Source: Novosphingobium marinum
GTDB lineage: Bacteria > Pseudomonadota > Alphaproteobacteria > Sphingomonadales > Sphingomonadaceae
Assembly: GCF_013408095.1 (NCBI RefSeq)
Contig: NZ_JACBZF010000001.1
Location: 1 to 64,000 of the forward strand
Length of the DNA stretch: 64,000 bases
Direction: 5' to 3'
Positions 24,290 through 34,900 of this stretch are shown piece by piece (the first letter of the stretch is position 1; each line of letters begins with the position of its first letter). Below the pieces are notes generated by a model that saw only the letters and a program-made list of their open reading frames with translations, had not been told where the DNA came from and did no database searches. The translations under genes and the position numbers were made by a program.

Positions 24290-25138
24290 ATGATAAAAGA
24301 GCCGCTTCTGCACGCCGCCAACTGGACGCACGCCGGAGACATCCGGCCGGATTTCGCCGACCTTGCCAGTCGCGTGGATATTCGCGAACGGATCGATGCG
24401 TGCTCAAAGGCGGGCTTTCGCGGAATGGGTTTCGTCTTCGTCGATATCGAGAACGCGCTGGCGAAATATGCAGCAAGTGACCTGAACGCGATGTTCGCGG
24501 ACGGCGGCATCGAATACCTCGAACTGGAAGCCCTGATGGGCTGGTCGGCAGGTGACGACAAGGTGGTCGACGACGCCCTGCGCCTGGCCGAGACGATCGG
24601 TGCCCACCAGATCAAGGCTGTCGGCGAGGGCGATGTCGAGGCACCGGCAGAGCCGATGGCGCCGGCGTTCGGTCGCGTGTGCGATCGCTTCGCCGACCTC
24701 GGCGCCAAAGTGGTCATCGAACTCATGCAGATTTCGAACCTCGACACGCTGGCCAAGGGTCGAACTGTCGTGGAGGGGGCGGGACGGGCCAACGGCGGCC
24801 TGCTCTTCGATAGCTGGCATGTCACGCGCTGCGGCATCGACGTGGACGAGATTGCCGCATTGCCGGAAGGCGTCTTCCGCGCGACCGAACTATGCGGCGT
24901 TCCCAGAGAGATGGTCGTGCCTGACAGGTTCGACGAAATGGTGGACCACCGCATGCAGCCCGACACCGGCGACTTTGACAATGCCGCGTTCGTCCGCGGA
25001 GCCAGGAGCGCAGGCTTCGACGGGCCCTGGGGCATCGAGATCGTCGCTGCCGCGCATCGGGCCCTTCCCGTCCATGAGGCCGTGCAGCGCAGCGCAGATG
25101 CTATGCGCGCAGTCCTTGCTTCATCGGAAGCCGACTGA
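24290..25138 (+). CDS. Xylose isomerase-like TIM barrel protein
   Basis: This is a 282-residue protein of the sugar phosphate isomerase/epimerase (AP_endonuc_2) fold. Signs are the RERIDACSKAGFRGMGF opening barrel turn, KVVIELMQISNLD near 142-154 with the metal-binding Glu, LLFDSWHVTRCG near 173-184 with Asp and His ligands, and GPWGIEIVA near the end with the last Glu. The family isomerises or epimerises sugars, inositols or related keto-acids; the substrate is not clear. It is divergent from the TetR and shares its operator region. Its 3' end overlaps that of the convergent phosphotransferase gene by 18 bases. Confidence 0.75.
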   Translation: MIKEPLLHAANWTHAGDIRPDFADLASRVDIRERIDACSKAGFRGMGFVFVDIENALAKYAASDLNAMFADGGIEYLELEALMGWSAGDDKVVDDALRLAETIGAHQIKAVGEGDVEAPAEPMAPAFGRVCDRFADLGAKVVIELMQISNLDTLAKGRTVVEGAGRANGGLLFDSWHVTRCGIDVDEIAALPEGVFRATELCGVPREMVVPDRFDEMVDHRMQPDTGDFDNAAFVRGARSAGFDGPWGIEIVAAAHRALPVHEAVQRSADAMRAVLASSEAD

Positions 25139-26392
25139 AGACGCGCTGCTGCCTGCCGCTACGCGATCTGCGTCGAGTACCAGTTCGCCGAGAAAGGCGA
25201 TCAGCCGCATGACATTGTCCGCGCAGGCGTAGGAAATCTCGATGTCGTCGACCCGACCGATCTCGAGGTTGTGGCGGGCCTGCATGATCAGGCCGTAAAG
25301 CCGCACCGCGTTCCACACCGCATGGTAGTGAACGACGTCGGGAGCGATCAGCGATCCTCCAGCTTCGCGATACCAGGCGAGAAATTCGTCCCAGCCCACG
25401 ACCTTGGTCACGAAATGCATGACGTAGCCGAGGTCGCTGGCGGGGTGGCCGATCTTGGCCAGCTCCCAGTCGAGCACGGCTGTCAGGCGGTCTCCCTGCG
25501 TCAGGACGTTGTGGAAACCGAAGTCGTTGTGGACGAGGGTTTCCTGATCGCCGGTCAGATGGGAATTGGCGCGCAACCAGGCTATCGCCGCATCCACGAT
25601 CTTCGAGCGCAGCCCGATGGTCCGATGATTGTGTTCGAACGCGTCGACAGCCGCAGGGTCGCCTGCTGCCGATGCGGACTGCTCCGTAAACAATCTCTTC
25701 GCGCGTTCGAGCGGCACGGCATGGATCTTGCCGAGTTGCTCGGCAAGCTGCCGCATGAGGGCGGGCGAGGAGGGGGGCTCGTAGAGGCCGCCGTTCACTG
25801 CTCCCTCGATCCGTTCGACCAGGATGAATGGCAGGCCCAGCGCATCCGACCTCTCGAGAACGAGAGGACGCGGCACGCGCACGCCTTCTTCGTGGAGGAG
25901 TTCGAGCAAGGCGAACTCTCCGACGACCGACGTTTCCGTCGCGCCGCCTTCCCAGTCCTGCCGCAGGACGAGCGAGGAGGGCAGGTCGGCCGCTCCCTCC
26001 TGTTCGATCAGCGCGGTTACCTTGCAGCGCCCCCCTGCCAGCAATTTCGCGCCCGTCACTTCGGTGCCGGGGCCGCCGCGCGCATGGCCCTTGAGATAGG
26101 TTTCCACGTCAGCGGCATCGATATGCCGGGCACCCGGCGTTTCGGTGCGAGGTGCAAGCATCGCCCCGAACTCCCGCTCGGCCGCCACAAGCGCGCGGTA
26201 TTCGGCTTCGGCCGAAGATTCCTGCTCGCTGTCCACGACTTGCTGCGCGACACGCGCGATTATAGCCGATGCCTCGGAAAGCCGGGACGCGTTTGCCTCT
26301 TCCAGCCCACCTCCGAGTTCCCCCTCGATCGTGCGGGCAGCGCTGCGCAGATAGGCCGCCAGCGTCTCGCGATTGGCAGCAGGCAGGCTCAC
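25121..26392 (-). CDS. Phosphotransferase family (APH/ACAD10-11 kinase-like) protein
   Basis: This is a 423-residue kinase-fold protein. An N-terminal helical region (about 1-115) is followed by the aminoglycoside-phosphotransferase-like domain with LVHNDFGFHNVL (catalytic Asp and Asn) and AVLDWELAKIGHPASDLGYV (metal-binding Asp). Such proteins, alone or fused to acyl-CoA dehydrogenases, phosphorylate hydroxyacyl-CoA or small hydroxylated substrates. I chose GTG 26392, which overlaps the stop of the previous gene as GTGA and has GGGGA upstream; ATG 26410 is an alternative. It is paired with the DUF7065-like gene. Confidence 0.75.
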   Translation of the reverse strand: MSLPAANRETLAAYLRSAARTIEGELGGGLEEANASRLSEASAIIARVAQQVVDSEQESSAEAEYRALVAAEREFGAMLAPRTETPGARHIDAADVETYLKGHARGGPGTEVTGAKLLAGGRCKVTALIEQEGAADLPSSLVLRQDWEGGATETSVVGEFALLELLHEEGVRVPRPLVLERSDALGLPFILVERIEGAVNGGLYEPPSSPALMRQLAEQLGKIHAVPLERAKRLFTEQSASAAGDPAAVDAFEHNHRTIGLRSKIVDAAIAWLRANSHLTGDQETLVHNDFGFHNVLTQGDRLTAVLDWELAKIGHPASDLGYVMHFVTKVVGWDEFLAWYREAGGSLIAPDVVHYHAVWNAVRLYGLIMQARHNLEIGRVDDIEISYACADNVMRLIAFLGELVLDADRVAAGSSASSVGFR

Positions 26393-27372
26393 GGCTGGTC
26401 CCCGTCCCATTTCAGCCAGGAATTGTCCTTCTCGATCCCGAGCCTCTCGCGGTGCCAGGGCGGCACGAACCGGATGGCGCTCCATTCGAGCATTCCCGGC
26501 CAGGTGCGTCCCCTGCAGTTCCAGACCATCGGCTTGTGCGCGCAGAAGTATCCCTGCCCGTAGGGCTGGATGCTGTATTCTCCCGCAGAGACACCGTTGA
26601 TTTCTACGGTCCTGCCAAACTCGTCTGTGATGCGGGCGCGCGCTGCCCGGACGTCGAGGTGGTCGTCCCCGATCGACAGTTCCGAGCTAACGTCCGCGGT
26701 GAAGGATAATTCGCCGTCGAGCATCACGTATCCCAGCATCGCGCGCCCGCGCGGCCCGATCGTCGGGAAGGTGTTGATGTGGTTTCCGGCATCGAGCGCC
26801 GCCATCATCCAGCGGTGCGCGAGGATTCCGCCGGCATCGCGCGGGCCCCAGCTGTGATCGAGGAAACCGACGCCGTCGAACGCGAATTGCTCGCTACCGG
26901 CCGAGAATTTCCCGGTCACCCTCCCGATCGAATCGTAGTGCCCCTTGCCGACTGTCGCTCCACCCACGTCCATGTTCATCTGGACGGGGCCGGTGAAGGA
27001 TTCAAACAGGACTTCGGCGTGGACCCCGTCCCTCTCCACCTCGATTTCGCAAGTGCGCAAGGGATCGGGCGTCCGGAAGGTCACTCCTTCGAGTGTCGTG
27101 CCCGTGACGGGGCCGGCCGGGATCGGCAGGTTGGTTCGCTTGGCCTGCGAGACCATCCTGCCGTCGATCTGAAGCCAGCTGTAGACGCTTGCCTCGCCGA
27201 GATTGGGGTGAATCCCGATGCGGTGAAATCCGGCAAGCCCGCGCGACGGATCGCAGTAGGCGACCAGCGAACTTTCCTGCCACTTGTCACCCTCGCCCGG
27301 CGCGTGGTTGCCGTCGTCGGATGCCGAAAGACCGGGCGCGTAGGGAAATTCCTGGTTCTCGGCGGACGTCAT
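26389..27372 (-). CDS. DUF7064/DUF7065-like lipocalin-fold protein
   Basis: This is a 327-residue cytosolic protein that resembles the DUF7065/DUF7064 group, distantly related to hydroxyneurosporene synthase (CrtC-like) beta-barrel proteins. Visible marks are [23 protein letters not shown] near residues 31-53, the [17 protein letters not shown] block near 165-181 and the MVWNCRG segment near the end. The HSWG motif is shared with CrtC-like hydratases. Function is unknown; a role with the coupled phosphotransferase in handling hydroxylated lipid-like compounds is inference. ATG 27372 follows GGGAG; the frame is open to 27420. Confidence 0.65.
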   Translation of the reverse strand: MTSAENQEFPYAPGLSASDDGNHAPGEGDKWQESSLVAYCDPSRGLAGFHRIGIHPNLGEASVYSWLQIDGRMVSQAKRTNLPIPAGPVTGTTLEGVTFRTPDPLRTCEIEVERDGVHAEVLFESFTGPVQMNMDVGGATVGKGHYDSIGRVTGKFSAGSEQFAFDGVGFLDHSWGPRDAGGILAHRWMMAALDAGNHINTFPTIGPRGRAMLGYVMLDGELSFTADVSSELSIGDDHLDVRAARARITDEFGRTVEINGVSAGEYSIQPYGQGYFCAHKPMVWNCRGRTWPGMLEWSAIRFVPPWHRERLGIEKDNSWLKWDGDQP

Positions 27373-27545
27373 CTCGGCATTCTCCCGATTTGCTGTTCTT
27401 TGCCGGAAGACTGCACGCACCGAAAGAAGTTCGCAAGGCTACTTTAACGGTCCAACCGCACCGTGTGCCGAGCCGGCTGACGCCTTATCATTTGGCTCGG
27501 GCAGTGTTACCGACCGGCGCGACTCAAACATCGGGATGCACGAAC

Positions 27546-28652
27546 ATGAAGACACGGGCCGCAGTAGCCTTCGAGGCCAGGAAGCCACTTGAAATCGTCG
27601 AAGTCGATCTGGAGGGTCCGAAAGCGGGCGAGGTCCTCGTCGAGATAATGGCGACGGGCATCTGCCATACAGATGCCTACACGCTCGACGGTTTCGATTC
27701 AGAAGGCATCTTCCCCTCTATCCTGGGCCACGAGGGCGCAGGCATCGTGCGCGAGGTGGGCGAGGGCGTGACGAGCGTGAGGGCCGACGATCACGTCATC
27801 CCGCTTTATACGCCCGAGTGCCGCCAGTGCAAAATGTGCCTGTCGGGAAAGACCAACCTGTGCTCGGCGATCCGTGAGACGCAAGGCAAGGGGCTGATGC
27901 CCGACGGCACGTCGCGCTTCAGCTACAAGGGCGAGGCGATCTTCCACTACATGGGCTGCTCGACCTTTTCGAATTTCACGGTCCTGCCTGAAATCGCGGT
28001 GGCGAAGATCCGCGACGACGCGCCTTTCAAGACCAGTTGCTATGTCGGATGCGGGGTGACGACCGGCGTGGGAGCGGTGGTGAACACGGCCAAGGTCAAG
28101 CCCGGCGACAATGTCGTCGTATTCGGCCTCGGCGGGATCGGCCTCAACGTCATTCAGGGCGCGCGGATGGCGGGTGCGGACCGCATCGTCGGCGTCGACA
28201 TCAATGCGGACAAGGAGGAGTGGGGCCGCAAGTTCGGAATGACCGACTTCGTGAATCCCCGCAGTGTCGGAAACGTGGTCGAGACGCTGGTCAACATGCT
28301 CGACGGCGGAGCGGACTATTCGTTCGACTGCACCGGCAACGTCGAAGTCATGCGACAGGCGCTCGAATGCTGCCACAAGGGGTGGGGGACCAGCATCATC
28401 ATCGGCGTCGCCGAAGCGGGGAAGGAGATCGCGACGCGACCGTTCCAGCTCGTTACCGGCCGCAACTGGCGCGGCACCGCGTTCGGGGGCGCCAAGGGCC
28501 GGACCGACGTGCCGAAGATCGTGGACTGGTACATGAACGGAAAGATCGAGATCGATCCGATGATAACCCACGTCCTCTCGCTCGAGGACATCAACAAGGC
28601 TTTCGACCTGATGCACGCGGGGGAATCGATCCGCAGCGTCGTGGTGTACTGA
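27546..28652 (+). CDS. frmA: S-(hydroxymethyl)glutathione dehydrogenase, class III ADH
   Basis: This 368-residue enzyme oxidises S-hydroxymethylglutathione, the formaldehyde-glutathione adduct, to S-formylglutathione. Catalytic zinc ligands C40 and H62 (GHEGAG) are visible, and C92, C95, C98 and C106 bind the structural zinc. The Rossmann motif is [15 protein letters not shown]. The [11 protein letters not shown] segment is diagnostic of class III. I chose ATG 27546; a long upstream extension is open but would be non-native. It starts a three-gene operon with a VOC protein and S-formylglutathione hydrolase. Formaldehyde may come from O- or N-demethylation by nearby Rieske enzymes, but this is inference. 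Confidence 0.96.
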   Translation: MKTRAAVAFEARKPLEIVEVDLEGPKAGEVLVEIMATGICHTDAYTLDGFDSEGIFPSILGHEGAGIVREVGEGVTSVRADDHVIPLYTPECRQCKMCLSGKTNLCSAIRETQGKGLMPDGTSRFSYKGEAIFHYMGCSTFSNFTVLPEIAVAKIRDDAPFKTSCYVGCGVTTGVGAVVNTAKVKPGDNVVVFGLGGIGLNVIQGARMAGADRIVGVDINADKEEWGRKFGMTDFVNPRSVGNVVETLVNMLDGGADYSFDCTGNVEVMRQALECCHKGWGTSIIIGVAEAGKEIATRPFQLVTGRNWRGTAFGGAKGRTDVPKIVDWYMNGKIEIDPMITHVLSLEDINKAFDLMHAGESIRSVVVY

Positions 28653-28665
28653 GGAGGCAGAGGCT

Positions 28666-29052
28666 ATGTTCACGCACGTCCATCTGGGCAGTAACGACAC
28701 CGAACGTTCGAGGCGGTTCTACGACGCGATCTTCGCGGCAATCGGCGGGCCTGCGGGTGTGAAGGACCCCGAGCGCAATCGCTATTTCTACCAGCACGAC
28801 GGCGCGATGCTGATCGTGGGCGAACCGATCGACGGCGAGGCGGCGACGCCGGGCAACGGCATGACCATCGGATTCAAGGTTGCAAGCCCCGAGCAGGGCG
28901 ACGCCTGGTACAAGGCCGGTGTGGATAACGGCGGTACCGGAATCGAGGAAGCTCCGGGTATCCGCAAGAAGACGGTCGGCATGCTCTATCTCGCCTACAT
29001 GCGCGATCCGGACGGCAACAAGCTGTGCGCCATGAAGCGGATGGAGGGATAG
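28666..29052 (+). CDS. VOC family protein in the formaldehyde operon
   Basis: This is a 128-residue single VOC domain: HVHLGSNDTERSRRFYDAIF with an N-terminal His, GMTIGFKVASPEQ in the middle and the YMRDPDGNKLCAM end typical of glyoxalase-like proteins. GAGGAGG precedes its ATG, 13 bases after frmA, and fghA follows six bases later. VOC genes of this type often sit between the two formaldehyde genes in alphaproteobacteria. It may help with the glutathione adduct, but no activity is established. Metal ligands other than the first His are not obvious. Confidence 0.82.
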   Translation: MFTHVHLGSNDTERSRRFYDAIFAAIGGPAGVKDPERNRYFYQHDGAMLIVGEPIDGEAATPGNGMTIGFKVASPEQGDAWYKAGVDNGGTGIEEAPGIRKKTVGMLYLAYMRDPDGNKLCAMKRMEG

Positions 29053-29058
29053 GCGAGG

Positions 29059-29898
29059 ATGCCGATCGAGACAGTCTCGGAGAACAAGAGCCACGGTGGC
29101 ACGCAGGGCGTCTACCGCCATCGAAGCCGGGAGACCGGGACGGACATGACCTTCTCCGTGTTCGTGCCCGAGCATGACGCAGGCGCGAGACTGCCGGTCC
29201 TGTGGTACCTTTCGGGACTGACCTGCACGCATGCCAATGTCACCGAAAAGGGCGAGTACCGCGCTGCCTGCGCCGAGCAAGGCATCGTGTTCATCGCTCC
29301 GGATACCAGCCCGCGCGGGGACGAGGTTCCCGATGACGAGGGCTACGACTTCGGCAAAGGTGCCGGGTTCTATGTCGACGCGACGCAGGAGCCGTGGTCG
29401 AAGCATTACCGCATGCGCTCCTACATCGAGAGCGAACTGCCCGACATCGTAGGGGCGCACTTTCCCGTCGACATGGCTCGCCAGGGCATCACCGGCCATT
29501 CGATGGGCGGTCACGGAGCACTCACCATCGGCCTGCGAAACCCGGAGCGGTTCCGCTCAGTCAGCGCCTTCTCGCCGATCGTAAGTCCGCTCGCCTGTCC
29601 GTGGGGAGAAAAGGCGCTCGGCGGCTACATCGGTCAGGACCGGGCGGCGTGGCGCGAGTACGACGCCGTTGCATTGATCGAAGACGGCGCGAAAGTTCCA
29701 GACCTGCTAGTTGATCAGGGCACCTGCGACGGCTTTCTGGAGGAGCAGCTGAAGACGCATCTGCTGCGCGAAGCTTGCGAACGGGCAGGGCAGTCCGCGA
29801 CGATCCGCATGCAGGAAGGGTACGATCATTCGTACTATTTCATCTCGACCTTCATGGCCGGGCACGTCGCGTGGCATGCGAAAGCGCTGAAAGTCTGA
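29059..29898 (+). CDS. fghA: S-formylglutathione hydrolase
   Basis: This 279-residue esterase releases formate and glutathione from S-formylglutathione, the second step after FrmA. The nucleophile is S148 in GHSMGGHGA; the oxyanion region is in LSGLTCTHANVTEK near 51-64, and the acid and His (DQGTCDGF and YDHSYYF) are present near residues 220 and 257. Length matches the family. It is the third gene of the frmA-VOC-fghA operon. A GC hairpin lies about 50 bases after the stop. Confidence 0.95.
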   Translation: MPIETVSENKSHGGTQGVYRHRSRETGTDMTFSVFVPEHDAGARLPVLWYLSGLTCTHANVTEKGEYRAACAEQGIVFIAPDTSPRGDEVPDDEGYDFGKGAGFYVDATQEPWSKHYRMRSYIESELPDIVGAHFPVDMARQGITGHSMGGHGALTIGLRNPERFRSVSAFSPIVSPLACPWGEKALGGYIGQDRAAWREYDAVALIEDGAKVPDLLVDQGTCDGFLEEQLKTHLLREACERAGQSATIRMQEGYDHSYYFISTFMAGHVAWHAKALKV

Positions 29899-29949
29899 AG
29901 CGCTTCGGGGCTTTACACGTGCCACTGGCCATGCTTGTGGCGCTCACCC

Positions 29950-29970
29950 TCGGGGCGCGAGCGGCCCCGA
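29950..29970 (+). terminator. GC hairpin downstream of fghA
   Basis: Seven-base arms TCGGGGC and GCCCCGA flank a seven-base loop in the 152-base gap before the next gene. No T-tract follows, so it may be a weak or factor-assisted terminator. Confidence 0.4.
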
Positions 29971-30050
29971 CCTGACACAAGGGCGGATTGTGCAGGGCAT
30001 CCTGCCTGTACATTGACCCACGACGTTCGGCACGCAGCCAGGGGATCGAA

Positions 30051-31115
30051 ATGACCGACATCACCGAAGCCAACACCGGCACGACCGCCGTTCGGGAGGG
30101 CTACGGCTTCGACGAGGCGGCGCTGACGCGCTGGATGGAAAGCCATGTCGAGGGGTTCGCCGGTCCCCTGACGGTCGAGCAGTTCCGGGGCGGGCAGTCC
30201 AACCCCACCTACAAGCTTGTCACGCCGTCGAAAAAGTATGTCCTGCGCAGAAAGCCGCCAGGCCAGCTCCTCAAGGGCGCGCATGCCGTCGAGCGCGAGG
30301 CGCGCGTCATGCAGGCCCTGGGCACGACCGGCTTTCCGGTGCCGAGGGTCTACGGCATCTGCACCGACGAGGACGTGATAGGCACGTGGTTCTTCGTCAT
30401 GGACATGGTCGAGGGCCGCATCTTCTGGGATGCCACTTTCCCCGATGTCGCGCGCGAGGATCGCCCCGCCTACTTCGATGCGATGAACGAAACGATGGCC
30501 GCGCTGCACAAGGTCGACCACGAGGCGGTGGGTCTTGGCGATTACGGCAAGCCGGGCAACTACTTCGCCCGCCAGATCGGCCGCTGGTCCAAGCAGTATC
30601 TTGCCGACGAGGAGGCAGGGCGCGATCCGAACATGGACCGGCTCGTCGAATGGCTGCCGGACAACATCCCGCCAGGCGACGAGACGAGCGTCGTCCACGG
30701 CGACTTCCGCTGCGACAACATGATCTTCCATCCCACCGAGCCGAGCGTGCTGGCGGTGCTCGACTGGGAGCTGTCCACGCTCGGCCATCCGCTGGCGGAC
30801 TTCGCCTATCACGCGATGATGTACCGCATGCCGCCGGACATCGTGGCCGGGCTCGAGGGGGCAGACCTTGCCGCGCTCAACATCCCGTCGGAAGAGGCCT
30901 ACGTCGCAGCCTATTGCGAGCGGATGGGGCGCAAGAGCATTGCCAACTGGGACTTCTACGTCGCGTTCCAGTTCTTCCGGCTCGCCGCGATCTTTCACGG
31001 AATCAAGGGCCGGGTGATCCGCGGCACTGCCGCCAATGCCCAGGCACAGGACCGGGCCAAGGCTTTCCCGCGCCTCGCCGAACTAGCCGTACAAGCCATG
31101 GAGAAATGCACGTGA
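30051..31115 (+). CDS. Phosphotransferase family (ACAD10/11-type) protein
   Basis: This is a 354-residue kinase-fold protein with GQSNPTYKLVTPSKKYVLRRKPPGQ near residues 46-70 (ATP-binding lobe), the catalytic loop VVHGDFRCDNMIFHP and AVLDWELSTLGHPLADFAYH. This matches the kinase part of mammalian ACAD11, which phosphorylates 4-hydroxyacyl-CoA, and stand-alone bacterial homologues beside fatty-acid genes. ATG 30051 was chosen over an open upstream frame. The gene overlaps the following enoyl-CoA hydratase start as GTGA, which supports a CoA-ester pathway. Confidence 0.82.
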   Translation: MTDITEANTGTTAVREGYGFDEAALTRWMESHVEGFAGPLTVEQFRGGQSNPTYKLVTPSKKYVLRRKPPGQLLKGAHAVEREARVMQALGTTGFPVPRVYGICTDEDVIGTWFFVMDMVEGRIFWDATFPDVAREDRPAYFDAMNETMAALHKVDHEAVGLGDYGKPGNYFARQIGRWSKQYLADEEAGRDPNMDRLVEWLPDNIPPGDETSVVHGDFRCDNMIFHPTEPSVLAVLDWELSTLGHPLADFAYHAMMYRMPPDIVAGLEGADLAALNIPSEEAYVAAYCERMGRKSIANWDFYVAFQFFRLAAIFHGIKGRVIRGTAANAQAQDRAKAFPRLAELAVQAMEKCT

Positions 31116-31900
31116 GCGAAGATCCCATCCTGTTCGAGAAGTCGGACGGTATCGCCACCCTGACGCTCAACCGGCCCAAAGCAGGGAACGGCATCAACAT
31201 GGCGATGGCGCGCGCCTACATGGACCTGGCGATCCGCTGCGACCACGATGACGAGATACGCTGCGTGGTCCTGACCGGCGCGGGCAAGCTGTTCTGCGGC
31301 GGCGGCGACATCGCTGCCTTCGCCGAAGCGGGCGAGGGCGTGTCCGCCTACCTGAGCGAACTTGCAGGAACGCTTCACATGGGCGTGACTCGCTTCATGC
31401 GCATGGCAAAGCCGCTGGTGACCCTGGTCAACGGTCCGGCTGCCGGCGCGGGCCTTGGCATGGCGATCGGCGGCGACATCGTGCTCGCCGGTCGCTCCGC
31501 GAGCTTCCTTGCGGCCTACGGCGGCGTCGGACTTACGCCCGATGGCGGCATGAGCTGGCTGCTGCCGCGCCTCGTCGGAATGCGCCGCGCGCAGGAGATG
31601 ATCATCGCCAACCGCAAGGTCGGGGCAAAGGAGGCCGAGGAAATCGGTCTCGTATCGCGCGTCATCGATGACGAGGACCTGATGGAGGAGGGCATGCGGC
31701 AGGCCCGCCTGCTCGCGTCGTCCGCCACCAGCGCCATCGGCGGCGCTCGGGCGCTGCTCCTGGCAAGCTATGAGAACTCGCTCGAAGGCCAGCTCGAGCG
31801 CGAAGTACGCAGTATCGCCGCTGCCGGCGGGACGGCGGAATGCCGGGAAGGCGTGGGCGCCTTCCTCGAGAAGCGCAAGCCCGACTTCACGAAGGTTTGA
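31112..31900 (+). CDS. Enoyl-CoA hydratase/isomerase family protein
   Basis: This is a 262-residue crotonase-fold enzyme. Oxyanion-hole segments are KLFCGGGDIAAF near 61-72 and NGPAAGAGLGMAIGGDIVLA near 106-125; YGGVGLTPDGGMSWLLPRLVG holds an Asp at the second acid position. The LEKRKPDFTKV tail is typical of PaaG-like members. GGAG stands eight bases before GTG 31112, which overlaps the previous stop; ATG 31106 is a less well-placed choice. It is probably a 2,3-enoyl hydratase or isomerase for a side chain, coupled to the phosphotransferase. Confidence 0.85.
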   Translation: MSEDPILFEKSDGIATLTLNRPKAGNGINMAMARAYMDLAIRCDHDDEIRCVVLTGAGKLFCGGGDIAAFAEAGEGVSAYLSELAGTLHMGVTRFMRMAKPLVTLVNGPAAGAGLGMAIGGDIVLAGRSASFLAAYGGVGLTPDGGMSWLLPRLVGMRRAQEMIIANRKVGAKEAEEIGLVSRVIDDEDLMEEGMRQARLLASSATSAIGGARALLLASYENSLEGQLEREVRSIAAAGGTAECREGVGAFLEKRKPDFTKV

Positions 31901-31921
31901 TCAACCGGGGCCTGAGCGGTC

Positions 31922-31948
31922 GGGGAGCGCCTTGGTCGGACGCTCCCC
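31922..31948. terminator. Hairpin between convergent genes
   Basis: Eight-base arms GGGGAGCG and CGCTCCCC with an 11-base loop, and further pairing of AACCGG with CCGGTT outside. It lies between the stops of the hydratase and the convergent TonB receptor. There is little T-tract on either side. Confidence 0.55.
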
Positions 31949-31954
31949 TCCCGG

Positions 31955-34900
31955 TTACCTGAACGGGTTCAGGTCGTCCGTGTTGATCGTGAACCCGGCA
32001 TAGAAGAACCTGCCGAGGAAGCTCACCGGCGTGTTCGAGGATCCGATCGACGGCAACTCGTTCGTGAAGTTGTTCACGCCGAGGTAGAATGTCGCCTTGT
32101 CGTACTCGGTCGTCCATGCAAGGCGCGCGTCGTGCGTGATGACCGATCCGATGTACAGGTACTGCGGATCGACGAGGTCGGGATCGGCCGCGGTCTCGTC
32201 GAATTCGTACCGGCGCTGCTTGCCGATGAAGTTCAGCCCGTAGTTGAGCTCGAAGTTGTCGAGTTTCCAGGTGATGTCACCGGTGCCGACCCATTTGGGA
32301 GCCCCGGCTTCTCCGCGATCGATATCGACCGTGCCGCCGTTCGCCGGCAGGAACTTCAGCTTGTCGAGATAGCCGACCGTGCCTTGCAGCCGGAATTCGC
32401 CGGCGCTGCCCGCATCGAAGCTGTATCCGATCGTCATGTCCGCGCCCGCCGTTTCGAAAAACGCAACGTTCTGCGGTTGCAGCAGGTAGTTGGTGACGAA
32501 CCCGGTATCGGTCGAGCGCGTTATGCTGTCGCAAAAGACGTTGTCGAGCGTCGGCGCATCGACGCAGAACTCGGTCGTTTCCTGTAGCGTCGCGGTGTTG
32601 ATCGCGTTCTCGAGCCGGATGTCGTACCAGTCGAACGTGATGGCGAGGCGAGGGGCGAACAGCGGACGCAGGACGACGCCTGCGGTCCAGGTCTTGGCCT
32701 TCTCTTCCTGCAACGAGGTATTGCCGGCGGTGCGGCCAAGCAGGCTCGCGCTCGACGCGACGTCGGAATCGAAGTCGAAGCTGTCGAAGTCTACGCCGAG
32801 GCCCGAGATGAGTGCTTCGCAGTTAGCCGCGCGGAATTCCGTGCCGTTGTTGACGTTCACCGGGCTGCACGGGTCGGTCAGGAAGGCGAATGTCCCCGAT
32901 CTCGGCGCGAACAGTTCGGTGATGTTCGGCGCGCGGACGGCTTCCGAATAGCTGCCCCGGAACGTTATATCGGGCACCGGGGACCATGTCCCGTCGACCT
33001 TCCACGTCGTGGTGCTGCCAATCGTCGAATAGTCGGAGAAGCGTATGGCCGCCCCGAACTCGAGCCGGTGCGCGAACGGCATGTCGCCAAGGATCGGCAC
33101 CCGCAATTCGGCGAAGGCTTCCCAGACGTCGAAACTGCCCTGTTCTGGCGCGAGCAGCGCCAGGTCCTGAAGGACGCTGCCTTCCGGGTCGAAGTCGGTC
33201 GCCTGCGTCGAGATAGGGTCGGGCCGGTAGTCGCTCTGCTCCTTCCGGTATTCGCCACCCAGCGCGAAGCTGACCGGGCCGCCCGGCAGTTCGAAATACT
33301 GGCCGAAATCGCCCGATACAAACGCTGTCGCGACATGCTGCTTCAGCTTCACGCGGTTCCTCAGATCGACGTTAATGAAGTCGAGTGCTTCCTGGCTCGC
33401 GACCCCTTCACCGAAGATGTTTAGCGGAACGCAGCCGCTGTTTGCTCCGGGAGTGAACGTCTGCGCGGTATTGCCATAGTTCCAGAACGTCGGGTCGATG
33501 ACGCCGCCGGTCAGGTCTACGCGGCAGCGGATGTTGCCATTGGGTGTGCCGGTCAGGAATTCGCCTTCGTCGACGGCGTCGAGCGCGGCGAAGAACCTGT
33601 CGGCAAGGCGGTAGTTCTCGCTGACGAAAGTGAAGCTGTTCTCGCCGTAGACGTAGCTGACATCGAACCGGGCGTTGCTCGAAATGTCACCCTCGACGCC
33701 GATCACGCCGCGATAGAGATCGCGGTTGATCCGTTCGTTGCGCGTTCCGAAATCGAAGTTGTCGCGACTGTATAGCACACCGTCGGGCAGGCCGAAGTCG
33801 CTAAGATTGCCCGGCTGGATCGCGCCGCGGATCGCTTGCGGGATGAACGGATTGTCCGCCGACACGAAATTGTAGAAGTCGAAGGAGGGCTGGGAAATCG
33901 TGAACGCCTTCGAAGCGACGTACTTTCCTTCGGCGTAGACGCGGATCGACGGCGTGATCTCGTAGCCGAGAAGCAGGTTCACGTTATGCGATGCCACCTC
34001 GGCCTGAAGGTCACCCTGGTAGTACGAGATCGGCGTATTGTCCCCGCCCTGTGCAAGGAAGCCGGATTCAGGGAGGAATCTGCCGCCGTCGTAAGGCTGG
34101 CCGCCGCCGCGGAACGTCGGGACAAAGCTCGAATCGACGATCACCGCGCCGTCGCGCGAACTGTCCGAATAGCCAAGGTTGGTTAGCAGGATCTCGTCGA
34201 ACACCGCCGGGTCGTCGGGAATGTCGTCCGGGTTGCGCACGAAGAACGGCGCATCGGGCCGCCCGAAGGGACGGTCGGCAAAATTCACGCGGCCATCGCG
34301 GCGATATTCGTAGGACAGGGCGATGTTGCCGCGCCCGTCGCTGAAGTTCTTGCCGGCAGTCGCGCTCAGGTATGTGCTTGGAGCATCGCCAAAGTCCGAA
34401 AGGCCGTATTGCGCACGCGCATCGATCCCCTCGAAATCGCGCTTCATGACGAAATTCACCACGCCCGAAACGCCGTCGGCGCCGTAGATGGCCGAGACGC
34501 CGCCGGTCAGGACCTCCACGCGCTCGACAAGGGCGAGCGGGATGGTGTTCACATCGACGGCCGCTTCGCCGGGCACGCCGGCCACGTGGCGGCGGCTGTT
34601 GACGAGCACGAGCGTTCGCTGAGGGCCGAGATTGCGCAGGTCGAGAAGATTCACGCCCGCGCCGCCGAAACGCGCCTGCGATCCCGCAGCGTCGTAATTG
34701 GTTTCTGAGTTGAACAGCGCCGGGGTCTGCGCGAGCAGCGAGGCGACGTTGGTCAGGCCCGACTGTTCGATCGCTTCCTCAGAGATACTGACAACCGGGT
34801 TCGGCGTATCGAGGTCCGGCGTGACGATGCGCGATCCGGTCACGATGATCGGCGCGGTCTCGGTCGGGGGAGGGGGCGCATCCTGCACACCGGGTGCCTG

